From Phocaeicola coprophilus DSM 18228 = JCM 13818 (GTDB taxonomy: Bacteria; Bacteroidota; Bacteroidia; Bacteroidales; Bacteroidaceae), in NCBI RefSeq assembly GCF_000157915.1, contig NZ_EQ973636.1, positions 1-52,099 of the forward strand: a stretch of 52,099 nucleotides of DNA. The letters are read 5' to 3'. The position numbers were made by a program, and so were the translations under genes. This document shows, piece after piece, positions 36,884-46,860 of the stretch (the stretch's first letter is position 1; every line of letters starts with the position of its first letter). The notes below the pieces were generated by a model. That model had not been told where the DNA came from. It did no database searches and saw only the letters and a program-made list of their open reading frames with translations.

Positions 36884-38215
36884 TTAAATTTCAAGCCTAT
36901 TGTCATTCTTTATTTCTCGTTCACTGATTTTTTCTTCAGAAACTTCGCTGTCTGACTCTTTTAGATTCTGCTTTGCCAGAGAGGTTGCACTTTGTAGCAG
37001 AGAAAGAGCTGCTTGTTGAACTTCTTCTTGCTTTTGGGCCTCCTCTTCTTCTTTTTGTTTCTTGAGCTCATAGACATGACGGCTGATGCTTAAAATCATG
37101 CCGATGTAAACACATGTGACCAAAGTGGAGGATCCTCCTTTACTGATCAGAGGAAGAGGCTGTCCGGTTACCGGCATCAGACCTACCGCTACCATCATAT
37201 TGAACATTGCCTGAAGGGCAATGATAATGCCGAAGCCCATGACGAGGTAAGCATAATAGGGCTTGTCACAGTTCCTTGCAATTTTACCTATTCGCATCAG
37301 CAGAACGATGTAGAGCAGGGCCGTAAAAGCTCCTCCAACAAGTCCGAGTTCTTCAATAATGATTGCGTAGATGAAATCAGAGAAGGCCTGTGAGAGGAAG
37401 TCACGCTGCACACTGTTTCCCGGTCCTTTCCCAAGAATGTGACTGGTGGCGATGGCAATATTGGCATGAGCAACCTGAGCATCTCCGTCAATATCAAACT
37501 TGGCAGCAGGGATTTCAGCAGGATCAAAATGGTTGTTCAGTCGGCTTTGCCAGGTAACCATTCGGTGAAGTTTGATGGTGTCCCATGCAGAAGCCGGAAC
37601 ATATTTGATTGTACTGAAAGCCAAAAGAATCGCAGCCAGGCCACATCCGGTCAGCATTGCCATCTGTTTAAATGGAACCCGGGCTATGAACATCATCAGA
37701 TAAACGCTTCCTGCCAGCAGTACTGCTGTTGAAAGGTTCTCGGTGACGATAAGCAGACACGTTGCGCCTGTAATTCCTAAAATCAGCTTAAAGGCTTTTT
37801 TGTTTATTCCGTTTTCCTCCTGGGTTTTGGACAATATGAAAGCAACGGAAATGATTGTTGCCATCTTTGCAACTTCAGAAGGCTGAAACTGGAAAAAGCC
37901 CAGGTCGATCCATCGTCTGGCTCCATTGGTCAAAGCTCCTAGCAATAAAACCCCCAGGAGAAGTAACCATGAAAGCGGAAGCGCAACAATGAATGTCTTG
38001 AACCAGCGGCAAGGGATATTATGAATAATCCAAACACCGATTGCCCCAATAAAGAGCAGAATCATATGGGAACGTATAGGTCCCCAATGATCACCACTCT
38101 TGTAGGTCAGTGTACTTGATGCACTGAATACTTCTACAATGGATATCAGGCAGAGAAAAAGGAATATGATCCAAATAACCTTATCTCCCTTGAATAAATT
38201 CTTTAACAGGTCCAT
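36884..38215 (-). CDS. ftsW: Septal peptidoglycan glycosyltransferase FtsW (SEDS family)
   Basis: A 443-residue integral membrane protein with about ten membrane segments, the SEDS motifs GDHWG..RSHM at the start, GARRWIDLGFFQFQPSEVAK in the middle, and MPVTGQPLPLISKGGSSTL near the end. FtsW polymerises glycan strands with FtsI. The cytoplasmic tail (about 385-443) is unusually Lys/Glu/Gln-rich. The gene follows murD by 10 bp. RodA is excluded by position. Confidence 0.95.
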   Translation of the reverse strand: MDLLKNLFKGDKVIWIIFLFLCLISIVEVFSASSTLTYKSGDHWGPIRSHMILLFIGAIGVWIIHNIPCRWFKTFIVALPLSWLLLLGVLLLGALTNGARRWIDLGFFQFQPSEVAKMATIISVAFILSKTQEENGINKKAFKLILGITGATCLLIVTENLSTAVLLAGSVYLMMFIARVPFKQMAMLTGCGLAAILLAFSTIKYVPASAWDTIKLHRMVTWQSRLNNHFDPAEIPAAKFDIDGDAQVAHANIAIATSHILGKGPGNSVQRDFLSQAFSDFIYAIIIEELGLVGGAFTALLYIVLLMRIGKIARNCDKPYYAYLVMGFGIIIALQAMFNMMVAVGLMPVTGQPLPLISKGGSSTLVTCVYIGMILSISRHVYELKKQKEEEEAQKQEEVQQAALSLLQSATSLAKQNLKESDSEVSEEKISEREIKNDNRLEI

Positions 38216-38225
38216 CTCTGGTTTA

Positions 38226-39560
38226 TTAGAGTTCTCTTACGTATTTTTTAAACTGGTCGCCTCTGTCCTCATAACTTTTGAACAGGTCGAAACTTGCGCA
38301 GCAGGGGCTAAGCAGGACGGTTTCACCTTTCTTAGCCATCTGGTAGGCTGCATCGACTGCATCTTTCATGCTTTGTACGTCAACAATCGGCAATCCGAAA
38401 CCGTCGAAGAAGTCGTGCAGTTTCTCATTATGCAGTCCCATGAAGATCAGACCGGAACATTTTTCCCGAACCAGATCAGCTATTTCATTATAGTCGTTAC
38501 CCTTGTCCTTTCCTCCCAGAATGAGAACCGTTTTGGTCTTCATGCTTTGCAGGGCATACCAGCAAGAGTTGACATTTGTTGCTTTGGAGTCGTTGATGTA
38601 TTCTACTCCTCGTACGCGGCAAACTTTTTCCAGGCGGTGCTCCACTCCCTTGAAGTCGTTCAACGCTTCACGGATACATTCTTTCCGTATACCTGCGATA
38701 TTGGCAGAGATTCCAGCAGCCATGGAATTGAACAGGTTATGTGTACCCGTAAGAGCCAATTCTTCCTGTTCCATATTGAAAGCTATCGGTTCCGTGAAAT
38801 AGACCTTGTTTTCTTCCACGAAAGCAGCCAGTCCTTCTTCTCTTTTTTCTGCGAATGGATAATAATGGCCGTGTATGCCGTATTTGTGCAATTCCCGTTG
38901 GATAACCGGGTCGTCATTCCAGAAGATAAATGCATCAGCATCGGTCTGGTTCTGGATAATGCGGAACTTGGCATCTACATAGTTTTGCATCTGATATCCG
39001 TAACGGTCCAGATGATCGGGCGTAATGTTCATCAGCACGGCGATATTAGCATGGAATTTGTACATGTTATCCAGTTGGAAACTGCTTAATTCAATGACAT
39101 AATAGTCATAATTGCATTTTGCCACCTGAAAAGCAAGGCTCTGTCCGATATTGCCGGCCAGTCCGACGTTCAGTCCTGCCTTTTTAAAGATGTGATAAAT
39201 CAGTGAGGTTGTCGTCGTCTTGCCATTACTGCCTGTGATACAAATCATCTTTGCCTGCGTATATCGGCCGGCAAATTCAATTTCTGAGATAATGGGTGTA
39301 CCTTGTTCTTTCAGTTTCAGAATCAGAGGTGCATCATTGGGAATGCCGGGACTCTTGATAACTTCATCGGCATTCAGGATAAGACTTTCCGTGTGATGGC
39401 CTTCTTCCCATGGAATGTCTCTTTCATCCAACATCTTCTTATACTTGTCCTTGATTTGGGACATGTCTGATACAAAGGTATCGAAGCCTTGTTTCTTTGC
39501 CAGTACGGCAGCTCCCGCGCCGCTTTCACCAGCTCCTAATATGACAATTCTCTTTGCCAT
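38226..39560 (-). CDS. murD: UDP-N-acetylmuramoylalanine--D-glutamate ligase
   Basis: A 444-residue Mur ligase with ILGAGESGAGAAVLA at the N-terminus, the ATP loop ITGSNGKTTTTSL, NITPDHLDRYG and DSKATNVNS further on. It adds D-glutamate to UDP-MurNAc-L-Ala. A 4-bp gap separates it from mraY upstream and 10 bp from ftsW downstream. Confidence 0.96.
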   Translation of the reverse strand: MAKRIVILGAGESGAGAAVLAKKQGFDTFVSDMSQIKDKYKKMLDERDIPWEEGHHTESLILNADEVIKSPGIPNDAPLILKLKEQGTPIISEIEFAGRYTQAKMICITGSNGKTTTTSLIYHIFKKAGLNVGLAGNIGQSLAFQVAKCNYDYYVIELSSFQLDNMYKFHANIAVLMNITPDHLDRYGYQMQNYVDAKFRIIQNQTDADAFIFWNDDPVIQRELHKYGIHGHYYPFAEKREEGLAAFVEENKVYFTEPIAFNMEQEELALTGTHNLFNSMAAGISANIAGIRKECIREALNDFKGVEHRLEKVCRVRGVEYINDSKATNVNSCWYALQSMKTKTVLILGGKDKGNDYNEIADLVREKCSGLIFMGLHNEKLHDFFDGFGLPIVDVQSMKDAVDAAYQMAKKGETVLLSPCCASFDLFKSYEDRGDQFKKYVREL

Positions 39561-39564
39561 GATC

Positions 39565-40833
39565 TTATCTTATCTTTAAAGTTATAATCGTAATAGCTGC
39601 TAACACAATACTTACAATCCAAAAGCGGACCGTAATTTTTGACTCATGGAATACACTTGCCGGATTCTTGATCAGGTAAGTGCAGTTTGGATCCAACTGG
39701 GCCAGAGTCGTACGGAAATGGTCGTGAATCGGAGCACGTTTGAATACGCGTTGCTTACGTCCTTTCCGTTTTCCCCGCTGGAAATATTTAACCTGCAGGA
39801 TGACGGACAGGTTTTCCACCAGAAATATACCACATAAAATAGGAATCAGGAGTTCCTTGTGGATGATAATGGCGAATACAGCGATAATACCGCCGATAGT
39901 CAGACTTCCGGTGTCACCCATAAATACTTGAGCCGGGAAAGCATTGTACCACAGGAAACCGATCAGGGCTCCGATGAAAGCACAGATGAAGATTACCAGT
40001 TCTTCACTTCCCGGGATATACATGATATTCAGATAACCTGCATATTCAATGTGACTCGAGACATATGCCAGGATACCGAGCGTTACTCCTATAATTGCTG
40101 AATTACCAGCTGCCATGCCGTCCATACCATCGTTCAGGTTGGCGCCGTTCGAAACAGCTGTTACCACAAAGATCGTAATCAGTACAAAGACAATCCACCC
40201 GGCTGTCTGTGCATGTTCTCCCATGAATCCGACAAAATCAGCATAGTCCAGATTGTTGTTTTTAAAGAACGGAATCGTTGTCTTGGTAGATTTCTCATCG
40301 TGTGATTTATGGATCACATCCACCACATGTCCGTCTCGCTGGATTTCCACATTTTCCCGAATCACTACATCCGGGCTGAGGTAAAGCGTTAGGCCGACAA
40401 TCAGTCCCAGTCCGACCTGACCAATGATTTTGAATTTGCCGTGAAGCCCTTCCTTGTCTTTCTTGAATACCTTGATATAATCATCCAGGAAGCCAAGCGT
40501 ACCCAGCCAGACGGTGGTGATTAGCATCAGCAGCATATAAATGTTGTGAAGTCTTCCCAAAAGAAGGCAGGGAATCAGGATCGCAACAATGATAATGATT
40601 CCTCCCATGGTCGGAACCCCGATCTTGTTCGTATTAAACGGATCGATAGAAGCATCCCGCTGTGTTTCCGTAATCTGCTTCCGCTTCAACAGTTTGATGA
40701 AATATTCACCAAAGATTGCAGAAATCAGCAGAGAAAGAATGACTGCCATTAATGAGCGGAAAGACACGTAGCCAAACATACGTGCTCCCGGGAAGTCATA
40801 TTGTTCAAGGTATCTGAATAAATAGTATAGCAT
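39565..40833 (-). CDS. mraY: Phospho-N-acetylmuramoyl-pentapeptide-transferase
   Basis: A 422-residue integral membrane enzyme with about ten segments, making lipid I. Signature motifs: KIGVPTMGGIIII, LGFLDDYIKVFKKD, NGANLNDGMDGMAAG with the catalytic aspartates, and FMGDTGSL. It is about 60 residues longer than the Escherichia coli enzyme because of an insert (about 175-215, with VIHKSHDEKSTKTTIPFF) that should lie outside the membrane; the longer form fits Bacteroidetes. It lies 11 bp after murE. Confidence 0.96.
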   Translation of the reverse strand: MLYYLFRYLEQYDFPGARMFGYVSFRSLMAVILSLLISAIFGEYFIKLLKRKQITETQRDASIDPFNTNKIGVPTMGGIIIIVAILIPCLLLGRLHNIYMLLMLITTVWLGTLGFLDDYIKVFKKDKEGLHGKFKIIGQVGLGLIVGLTLYLSPDVVIRENVEIQRDGHVVDVIHKSHDEKSTKTTIPFFKNNNLDYADFVGFMGEHAQTAGWIVFVLITIFVVTAVSNGANLNDGMDGMAAGNSAIIGVTLGILAYVSSHIEYAGYLNIMYIPGSEELVIFICAFIGALIGFLWYNAFPAQVFMGDTGSLTIGGIIAVFAIIIHKELLIPILCGIFLVENLSVILQVKYFQRGKRKGRKQRVFKRAPIHDHFRTTLAQLDPNCTYLIKNPASVFHESKITVRFWIVSIVLAAITIITLKIR

Positions 40834-40844
40834 CTTGGTCTGAT

Positions 40845-42311
40845 TTATTCTTGATTGTTTTCATTCTTAAAAATTTCACTCAAAACTTCCTTGTCATCAA
40901 AATGATGTTTTACACCTTTGATGTCCTGATAGTTTTCGTGTCCTTTTCCTGCAACCAGGATCACGTCTCCGGCTTGAGCCAGCATGCAGGCTGTGCGGAT
41001 AGCCTCTTTGCGGTCTGTAATGGAAAGCACCTTATTCATATCATTGCTCTTGAGGCCGGCCAGCATGTCATTAATGATATCCTGCGGTTCTTCAAAGCGC
41101 GGATTGTCGGAAGTAATGATGACTCTGTCGCTGAGGCGAACAGCTTCCTGAGCCATAATCGGGCGTTTGCCCTTGTCGCGGTTTCCTCCGGCTCCTACGA
41201 CGGTGATGACTTTTCCTCTGCCGTTCAGAACTTCATGAATTGTATTCAGAACATTCGTCAAGGCATCGGGAGTGTGTGCATAATCTACGATCGCAGTATA
41301 ACCCTTCGTTGAACGGAGTGAGTCAAAACGTCCGGAAACAGGACGCAGTGTGCTCAGCAAGAGCAGAACATCTTCCGGTTGTTTTCCCAGCAGACATGCA
41401 GCACTATATACAGCCAGCAGGTTAGAAGCATTAAAGCGTCCGATGAACTGGACGTTTACTTCCCGGTTGTTGATATCCAGCAACATTCCTTCGAAACCAT
41501 CTTCCAGCACCTTACCCTTGAAATCTGCCAGTGAGCGGAGCGAATAGGTTGCCACTTTAGCTTTTGTATTCTGCGTCATGACCAGTCCGTTGCGGTCGTC
41601 GGCATTTGTCAGGGCAAAAGCTGTTTTGAGAAGACCGTCAAAGAATGCCTTCTTTGCTTTCAGATAATTCTCAAAAGTCTTGTGATAGTCCAGGTGGTCG
41701 CGTGTCAGGTTGGTGAAGATACCTCCTGCAAATTTCAGGCCTCCGATCCGCTTTTGGGCAACAGCATGAGAGCTTACCTCCATAAATGCATACTTGCAAC
41801 CTTCATCCGCCATCCGTCCCAGCAGCTGATTCAGTGTGATGGGGTCGGGGGTAGTGTGATCTGTAGGGATTGCTTCGCCGTCAATGTAATTGCAAACCGT
41901 GGAGATCAGTCCGGCTTTGTAGCCGAATTTGCGGAACATATTATACAATAAGGTGGCGATTGTCGTTTTTCCGTTTGTTCCGGTTACTCCGATCAGATCC
42001 AGCTTCGAGGTCGGATCTCCATAAAAAGTTGTAGCCAGACGGCCAACCGCATCTTCCGAGTCGTTAACCTGTATATAGGTTACAGTCTCTGACAAGGTTT
42101 CGGGCAGCGTTTCACATACTACGGCTGTCGCACCCTTTTCGATTGCTTTTCCGATGTAAGCATGTCCGTCAGTCTGTGTACCCTTGACGGCGACAAAAAG
42201 GTCACCTTCTTTAATCTGACGGGAGTCCATCTGGATTCCGCTTATTTCTTTATCCAAATTGCCTTTGACCATTCCTGTAGTAATGGCCTGCAGTATATTT
42301 CCCAGTTTCAT
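40845..42311 (-). CDS. murE: UDP-MurNAc-tripeptide synthetase, meso-diaminopimelate-adding
   Basis: A 488-residue Mur ligase. The ATP loop is [11 protein letters not shown], the ligase signature [10 protein letters not shown], and the C-terminal [10 protein letters not shown]. The DNPR motif (in [10 protein letters not shown]) is the known marker for meso-diaminopimelate rather than lysine, so this organism should have A1-gamma type peptidoglycan. It lies 7 bp after the ftsI gene. Confidence 0.96.
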   Translation of the reverse strand: MKLGNILQAITTGMVKGNLDKEISGIQMDSRQIKEGDLFVAVKGTQTDGHAYIGKAIEKGATAVVCETLPETLSETVTYIQVNDSEDAVGRLATTFYGDPTSKLDLIGVTGTNGKTTIATLLYNMFRKFGYKAGLISTVCNYIDGEAIPTDHTTPDPITLNQLLGRMADEGCKYAFMEVSSHAVAQKRIGGLKFAGGIFTNLTRDHLDYHKTFENYLKAKKAFFDGLLKTAFALTNADDRNGLVMTQNTKAKVATYSLRSLADFKGKVLEDGFEGMLLDINNREVNVQFIGRFNASNLLAVYSAACLLGKQPEDVLLLLSTLRPVSGRFDSLRSTKGYTAIVDYAHTPDALTNVLNTIHEVLNGRGKVITVVGAGGNRDKGKRPIMAQEAVRLSDRVIITSDNPRFEEPQDIINDMLAGLKSNDMNKVLSITDRKEAIRTACMLAQAGDVILVAGKGHENYQDIKGVKHHFDDKEVLSEIFKNENNQE

Positions 42312-42318
42312 TGTATTC

Positions 42319-44448
42319 TCAGTTTGTTAGTGTTAATGATATGGTTTGTCCTTTATGTATGTAACTTCCCGGCTGGATACTTTGTGCACTGACTTTTCCC
42401 AGACCTGAAAGTTTTACTCTCAGCCCGTAACTCTCCAATAAGTATACGGCATCTTTAGCTCCCATGCCTTTTACGTTGGGGACAAGCTTTTTGTTTGTTG
42501 TCATCTTCTTCAGTTCTGCCTCGTTCGCAGTATGTGTTGCCTTTCCCCAAACCGGATTCTTTCCTTGCGGAATACTGCTTCCGTTGCTGGCGATATTCAG
42601 TTGCTGCAGGATAAAGGCAGCCTCTTTCAGATCACCGTTTTTCACGTCGGGGATGAATATGGCAGTAGAATCCTTGGCTTCGGCCAGATCCTTGTACAGA
42701 TGCTTTGCATAGATCCGTTCGGCAATGCGGCTGAACACGCTTCCGGCCTGTACACCTCCGGACGGATATCCGTTAGGACCTTCGATGGAAACGATGCAGC
42801 TGTATTTCGGATTTTCGGATGGGAAATAACCGCAGAAGCTGACCAGATATTTGGTCTTACCGCTTTTATATCCCGCCTTACCTTGGGAAATCTGTGCCGT
42901 TCCGGTTTTTCCTGAAACGGAGAACTGCTTGCTTCCGGCCTGTTTGGCCAGACCTTCAGAAACCACTTTCTTCAGAATTTCCCGGATATACATCAGGGTA
43001 GTGTCCGAACAAATCTTGGGATTGACCACTTCTGTTTCGAACTCTTCGACAATGTCTCCGTCGCGTGCAATGGCTTTTACGAACTTAGGCTTTACCATGA
43101 CACCATTATTGGCAATGGCATTATAGAAGTTCAGGATGTAGATCGGCGGGAACATCGTTTCATATCCGATACTCATCCAGGGTAAAGTGGTCCGGGCAAA
43201 GTAAGAACGTTCCTTGGGACCCAGAATACGCGGGCTGGCTTCACCGGCAATGCCTAAGTGGAGCGGAGTATCAATGTCCATTCTTCTCAAGCCGTCAATA
43301 AACTTCTGGGGATCTTTCCCGTAAAATTTATCGATGATCGTTGAAACACCCACGTTGGAAGAATATTCCAGAATGTGAGTTACATCAAGCGGACCGTAGC
43401 CTCCATGATGCCAGTTCCAGTCTTTCATGTTGCTGCCATGCATGTTGACAATACCATTCCCGGTATCGACTACATAATCAGGAGTGATGTATTTATCCTC
43501 CATGGCTACCATGATGGATGCCGTCTTGAAGGTTGAACCGGGTTCCATCAGGTTGCTGATGGCGAGGTTTCTCATTTCGTAATAATTTCCGTCGCTGGCC
43601 CGGGTCATGTTCACGTTGGCTTTCACTTCTCCGGTTGCCACTTCCATGACGACTGCCACACCGGATTGTGCTTCAAGGTTCTTCAGCTGATCCACCAAAG
43701 CCTTTTCTGCAATATCCTGCATATTGACATCGATTGTCGTAATGATGTCATAGCCATCCACTGCCGGCTTGTCGACGATATTCAGGTATTTGTTCATCAC
43801 CTTCTGGCGATGCGTGATTCCGTTTTCTCCTTTTAACAAAGAGTCATACGCCAGCTCCAGACCATTCTTGGCTCCTTGTGCCATGTCCGGATACATGTCT
43901 CCCAGTGTACGCATGGCCAGCGAACCGAAAGGTTTCTTCCGCTGGTTGAAGCTGAGTTCATGGAAGCCGCTTTGATACTTGCCGAGGCAGAATACCGGAA
44001 GCTTCTTTACTTCCTTGTATTCGATGTAAGAGATGCGTTTGGGATACAGCAGATAGTTGCGGCTCTTTTGTTTTCTTCCCTTGAGAATGTGCCGTCTGAA
44101 CTCCTGGGCGCTTTTATCCGGAAATATCTGGTGAAGCCCTTCGCAGATTTCCTGCAGGTGGTTCATCAGCATGGTATCCTTCTTATAGCCTCCGGCCTTG
44201 AAGTCCATGTAGATTTTATATTCGGGCAGGCTGCTGGCCATCAGTTTGCCATCGGCAGAGATGATGTTTCCCCGGGTAGGCGGGATGGCCACATTTTCCT
44301 TGACGAAGCGGTCGGCTACATCTTTCCAGTATTGTCTTTCGGCAAACATGATGAGTCCCGCTTTCACAATAATGCATACGGACATCAGTGCAAAGAACAG
44401 CACGAGAGTCGTATAGCGCAACATAACTTTTTTCTGTTCAGGTATCAT
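42319..44448 (-). CDS. ftsI: Septal class B penicillin-binding protein (FtsI) with PASTA domain
   Basis: A 709-residue transpeptidase: N-terminal membrane segment (about 12-32), pedestal domain (about 50-225), transpeptidase domain with S305TFK, SSN (363-365) and K514TG in VSGKTGTAQ, and one C-terminal PASTA domain (about 652-709, [22 protein letters not shown]). It crosslinks septal peptidoglycan with FtsW. The PASTA domain is absent from proteobacterial FtsI but common in this phylum. The gene lies 2 bp after the ftsL-like gene. Confidence 0.95.
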   Translation of the reverse strand: MIPEQKKVMLRYTTLVLFFALMSVCIIVKAGLIMFAERQYWKDVADRFVKENVAIPPTRGNIISADGKLMASSLPEYKIYMDFKAGGYKKDTMLMNHLQEICEGLHQIFPDKSAQEFRRHILKGRKQKSRNYLLYPKRISYIEYKEVKKLPVFCLGKYQSGFHELSFNQRKKPFGSLAMRTLGDMYPDMAQGAKNGLELAYDSLLKGENGITHRQKVMNKYLNIVDKPAVDGYDIITTIDVNMQDIAEKALVDQLKNLEAQSGVAVVMEVATGEVKANVNMTRASDGNYYEMRNLAISNLMEPGSTFKTASIMVAMEDKYITPDYVVDTGNGIVNMHGSNMKDWNWHHGGYGPLDVTHILEYSSNVGVSTIIDKFYGKDPQKFIDGLRRMDIDTPLHLGIAGEASPRILGPKERSYFARTTLPWMSIGYETMFPPIYILNFYNAIANNGVMVKPKFVKAIARDGDIVEEFETEVVNPKICSDTTLMYIREILKKVVSEGLAKQAGSKQFSVSGKTGTAQISQGKAGYKSGKTKYLVSFCGYFPSENPKYSCIVSIEGPNGYPSGGVQAGSVFSRIAERIYAKHLYKDLAEAKDSTAIFIPDVKNGDLKEAAFILQQLNIASNGSSIPQGKNPVWGKATHTANEAELKKMTTNKKLVPNVKGMGAKDAVYLLESYGLRVKLSGLGKVSAQSIQPGSYIHKGQTISLTLTN

Positions 44449-44450
44449 GC

Positions 44451-44804
44451 TTACTTTTCTTTAATCAGATAGGGGGGGGTGGCTGCGGTTTCCAGCGGAG
44501 TACCCTCCTTGGATATAAATTCTTCAATGCGCGACTGTCTGCTCTTCTCTGTCAGTTCAGAAGAAATGGTCAGGGCATCATATTTGATGTCGGTCAGTTC
44601 TTTCTTCAGCTTGTCGATCTCAATCAGCTCCTGCTGGCAGGCATAACGGTTGTCGATATACAGGAACGTCAGGATGACGATGAGCACAAGCAGTTTGGCT
44701 TGTCTCTTCAGCCAGTCGTGAGCCAGGATGTCTCCACCCAATATACTTCGCAGGGTGATATGTGAAGTTTCTTGTCGTTTCTCGTCTTGTTGTTCCATAA
44801 TCAT
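44451..44804 (-). CDS. ftsL: FtsL-like division protein
   Basis: A 117-residue single-pass protein: basic cytoplasmic start (DEKRQETSHITLRSILGGD), membrane segment about 38-52 (LLVLIVILTFLYI), then a helix (QELIEIDKLKKELTDIKYDALTISSE) with heptad spacing. It is in the exact place of ftsL between rsmH and ftsI and has the size and topology; sequence similarity within FtsL is always weak. It should form a trimer with FtsQ and a FtsB-like partner. A CCCCCCC-rich spot near the C-terminal codons (44472-44478) could be prone to frameshift. Confidence 0.8.
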   Translation of the reverse strand: MIMEQQDEKRQETSHITLRSILGGDILAHDWLKRQAKLLVLIVILTFLYIDNRYACQQELIEIDKLKKELTDIKYDALTISSELTEKSRQSRIEEFISKEGTPLETAATPPYLIKEK

Positions 44805-44810
44805 CGGTCT

Positions 44811-45725
44811 TTATTTCTTTTCAGCGATTCTTAGTTTGGCACTGCGTGAACGCGGGTTGCGTATGATTTCTTCCTCAGTCGGAACGATTACCTTGTTGTT
44901 TACCAGTCTGAAAGGAGACTGCACGTTGCCGTAGAAGTCCTGAACGGATTTGCCTTCGGCGTTGCCGGTTTTCATGACATTCTTCACGATGCGGTCCTCC
45001 AGTGAATGATAAGTGATGACCGACAGGCGGCCGCCCGGCTTCAGAGCCTCAGTTGCCGCATAAAGCATTTCTTTCAAGGCTTCCATTTCCTGGTTCACTT
45101 CGATGCGCAGTGCCTGAAAGACCTTTGCCAGTTCCTTCTTTTCTCTTTCGCGTCCGTAGAGCGGTTTGACGATATCCAGAAAGTCTCCGATGGTAACGAT
45201 CTTCTTGCTGCTGCGTGCTTTTACGAGGGTTGCAGCCAGCTTCCGGCTGTTCTTCAGTTCGCCGTACAGGTAGAATAAGTCGGCCAGCCGCTCTTCTTCG
45301 TACGTGTTCACGATGTCTGCGGCAGTGATACCTGCCCGTTTGTTCATGCGCATGTCCAGATTGCCGTCGAACCGGAACGAGAATCCCCGTTCCGAATCGT
45401 CAAAGTGATGCGACGAAACGCCCAGGTCGGCCAGGATGGCATCCACCTTTTCCACACCATAATAGCGCAGGAAGTTGTGGAGGTATCGGAAGTTGCTTCG
45501 TACGAATGTGAAGCGTTCGTCATTCACAATATTGCGTTCGGCGTCTTCGTCCTGGTCAAAGCTGAACAGCCGGCTGTCCTTGTCCATGCGCCGCAGGATT
45601 TCTTTAGAGTGTCCTCCTCCGCCGAATGTCATGTCTACATAGATACCACCCGGCTGGATGTTCATTCCGTCAATGCTTTCTTCCAGTAATACAGGAATGT
45701 GATATGTTTGTTCAGTCTCGTTCAT
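44811..45725 (-). CDS. rsmH: 16S rRNA (cytosine1402-N4)-methyltransferase
   Basis: A 304-residue SAM-dependent methyltransferase. Signature parts: YHIPVLLEESIDGMNIQPGGIYVDMTFGGGGHS at the N-terminus (SAM loop GGGGHS), LADLGVSSHHFD, GFSFR and ITYHSLEDRIVKN near the end. It methylates C1402 in the ribosomal decoding site. It is the first gene of the leftward dcw operon; mraZ, which often precedes it, is not found upstream. Confidence 0.96.
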   Translation of the reverse strand: MNETEQTYHIPVLLEESIDGMNIQPGGIYVDMTFGGGGHSKEILRRMDKDSRLFSFDQDEDAERNIVNDERFTFVRSNFRYLHNFLRYYGVEKVDAILADLGVSSHHFDDSERGFSFRFDGNLDMRMNKRAGITAADIVNTYEEERLADLFYLYGELKNSRKLAATLVKARSSKKIVTIGDFLDIVKPLYGREREKKELAKVFQALRIEVNQEMEALKEMLYAATEALKPGGRLSVITYHSLEDRIVKNVMKTGNAEGKSVQDFYGNVQSPFRLVNNKVIVPTEEEIIRNPRSRSAKLRIAEKK

Positions 45726-45833
45726 CAGTCCGTTTTTTGCTAGGAATACCTTATTATATTAATCAAGGCGTAAAATTAGATATTTCCCGACAAATACTAA
45801 CTATAAATAAATAAAAAACTTTCAAGAAGTTAT

Positions 45834-45882
45834 CAACAGGTCGTTAAAGCGATAAATGACCTGTTTACGGCTGTTTCTGCCG
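45834..45882. promoter_or_regulatory. Two hairpins in the rsmH-glsA divergent space
   Basis: AACAGGTCGTT (45834-45844) pairs with AATGACCTGTT (10 of 11), and just after it ACGGC...GCCGT (45866-45882) forms a small stem. The 293-bp space 45726-46018 has no gene. The hairpins could be regulatory for the dcw operon or glsA; no regulator is known. Confidence 0.35.
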
Positions 45883-45990
45883 TGTTACATAAGTGTATTA
45901 TTTCTCATCCGGAAGGAAAGCTTTGTATCTTTTTTAAGGTGAATTGTAACATTTTTCTAGAATAAATGAGTGACTTTTCAAAAGATACGT

Positions 45991-45998
45991 TACTTTTG
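45991..45998 (+). promoter_or_regulatory. -7 box for glsA-glsB
   Basis: TACTTTTG matches TAnnTTTG, 20 bp before the glsA ATG. The -33 element is not clear. Confidence 0.5.
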
Positions 45999-46018
45999 CA
46001 CAGTAAAAATGTGCGAAG

Positions 46019-46837
46019 ATGGCTGAAAATTCTATTTTTTTAATTGACATAGATAAGGTCCTGAAGGATAAGGCAGGGGAAAAGGCCAAAAAGATTCCCC
46101 GTTTTGTCGTGTCCTTTCTCAAGCGCATTGTCCATCAGGATGAGGTAAATGCCTTTCTGACCCGTACGGCTGACAAGTCGGGGGTAGACTTTCTGGAAGC
46201 TTGCATGGAATATCTGGACATCAAGCTGGAAGTGGAAGGCATTGAAAACCTGCCGTCTGAAGGCTTGTGTACATTCGTTTCCAATCATCCGCTGGGAGGT
46301 CAGGACGGAGTTGCGCTAGGCTATGTGTTGGGGAAACACTATGGAGGCCGCATCAAGTATCTGGTCAACGATCTGTTGATGAACTTGCATGGGCTTGCGC
46401 CTCTTTGCATTCCGATCAACAAGACGGGTTCCCAGTCGCGGGATTTCCCCAGAATGGTGGAAGCCGGTTTCCGTTCGGATGATCATATCATTATGTTTCC
46501 GGCCGGTTTGTGTTCGCGCCGTCAGCATGGAGTTATCAAAGATTTGCCCTGGAAGAAGACATTTATCGTAAAGAGCGTAGAGACCGAGCGAATGGTAGTT
46601 CCTATTCATTTCGAAGGAAGAAACTCTAACTTCTTCTACAATCTGGCGAACCTCTGCAAGTTTTTGGGAGTGAAATTCAATGTAGCAATGCTGTTTCTGG
46701 TCGATGAGATGTACAAGAACCGTCACAAGACCTTTAAGGTGACTTTCGGGAAGCCTATTCCCTGGCAAACCTTCAACAAGTCAAGGAATGCTGCCGAATG
46801 GGCCGACTATGTGCGCGAACTGGTATATAAACTTTGA
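46019..46837 (+). CDS. glsA: Glycine-lipid O-acyltransferase GlsA
   Basis: A 272-residue PlsC-type acyltransferase. The catalytic box is SNHPLGGQDG (His, five residues, Asp), and the acceptor box FPAGLCSRRQHG. It has no signal peptide and should work at the inner face of the membrane. In Bacteroides thetaiotaomicron the adjacent pair GlsB/GlsA makes glycine lipids: GlsB N-acylates glycine with a 3-hydroxy acid and GlsA then O-acylates the hydroxyl. The same gene pair is present here, with glsB 23 bp downstream, which is the main reason for the symbol. Confidence 0.85.
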   Translation: MAENSIFLIDIDKVLKDKAGEKAKKIPRFVVSFLKRIVHQDEVNAFLTRTADKSGVDFLEACMEYLDIKLEVEGIENLPSEGLCTFVSNHPLGGQDGVALGYVLGKHYGGRIKYLVNDLLMNLHGLAPLCIPINKTGSQSRDFPRMVEAGFRSDDHIIMFPAGLCSRRQHGVIKDLPWKKTFIVKSVETERMVVPIHFEGRNSNFFYNLANLCKFLGVKFNVAMLFLVDEMYKNRHKTFKVTFGKPIPWQTFNKSRNAAEWADYVRELVYKL

Positions 46838-46860
46838 GAAAAAGCTATTAACAGAAATAT

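Noticed and set aside
38139..39089. 316-codon frame opposite ftsW/murD
   Set aside because: Antisense shadow spanning the junction of two certain genes.
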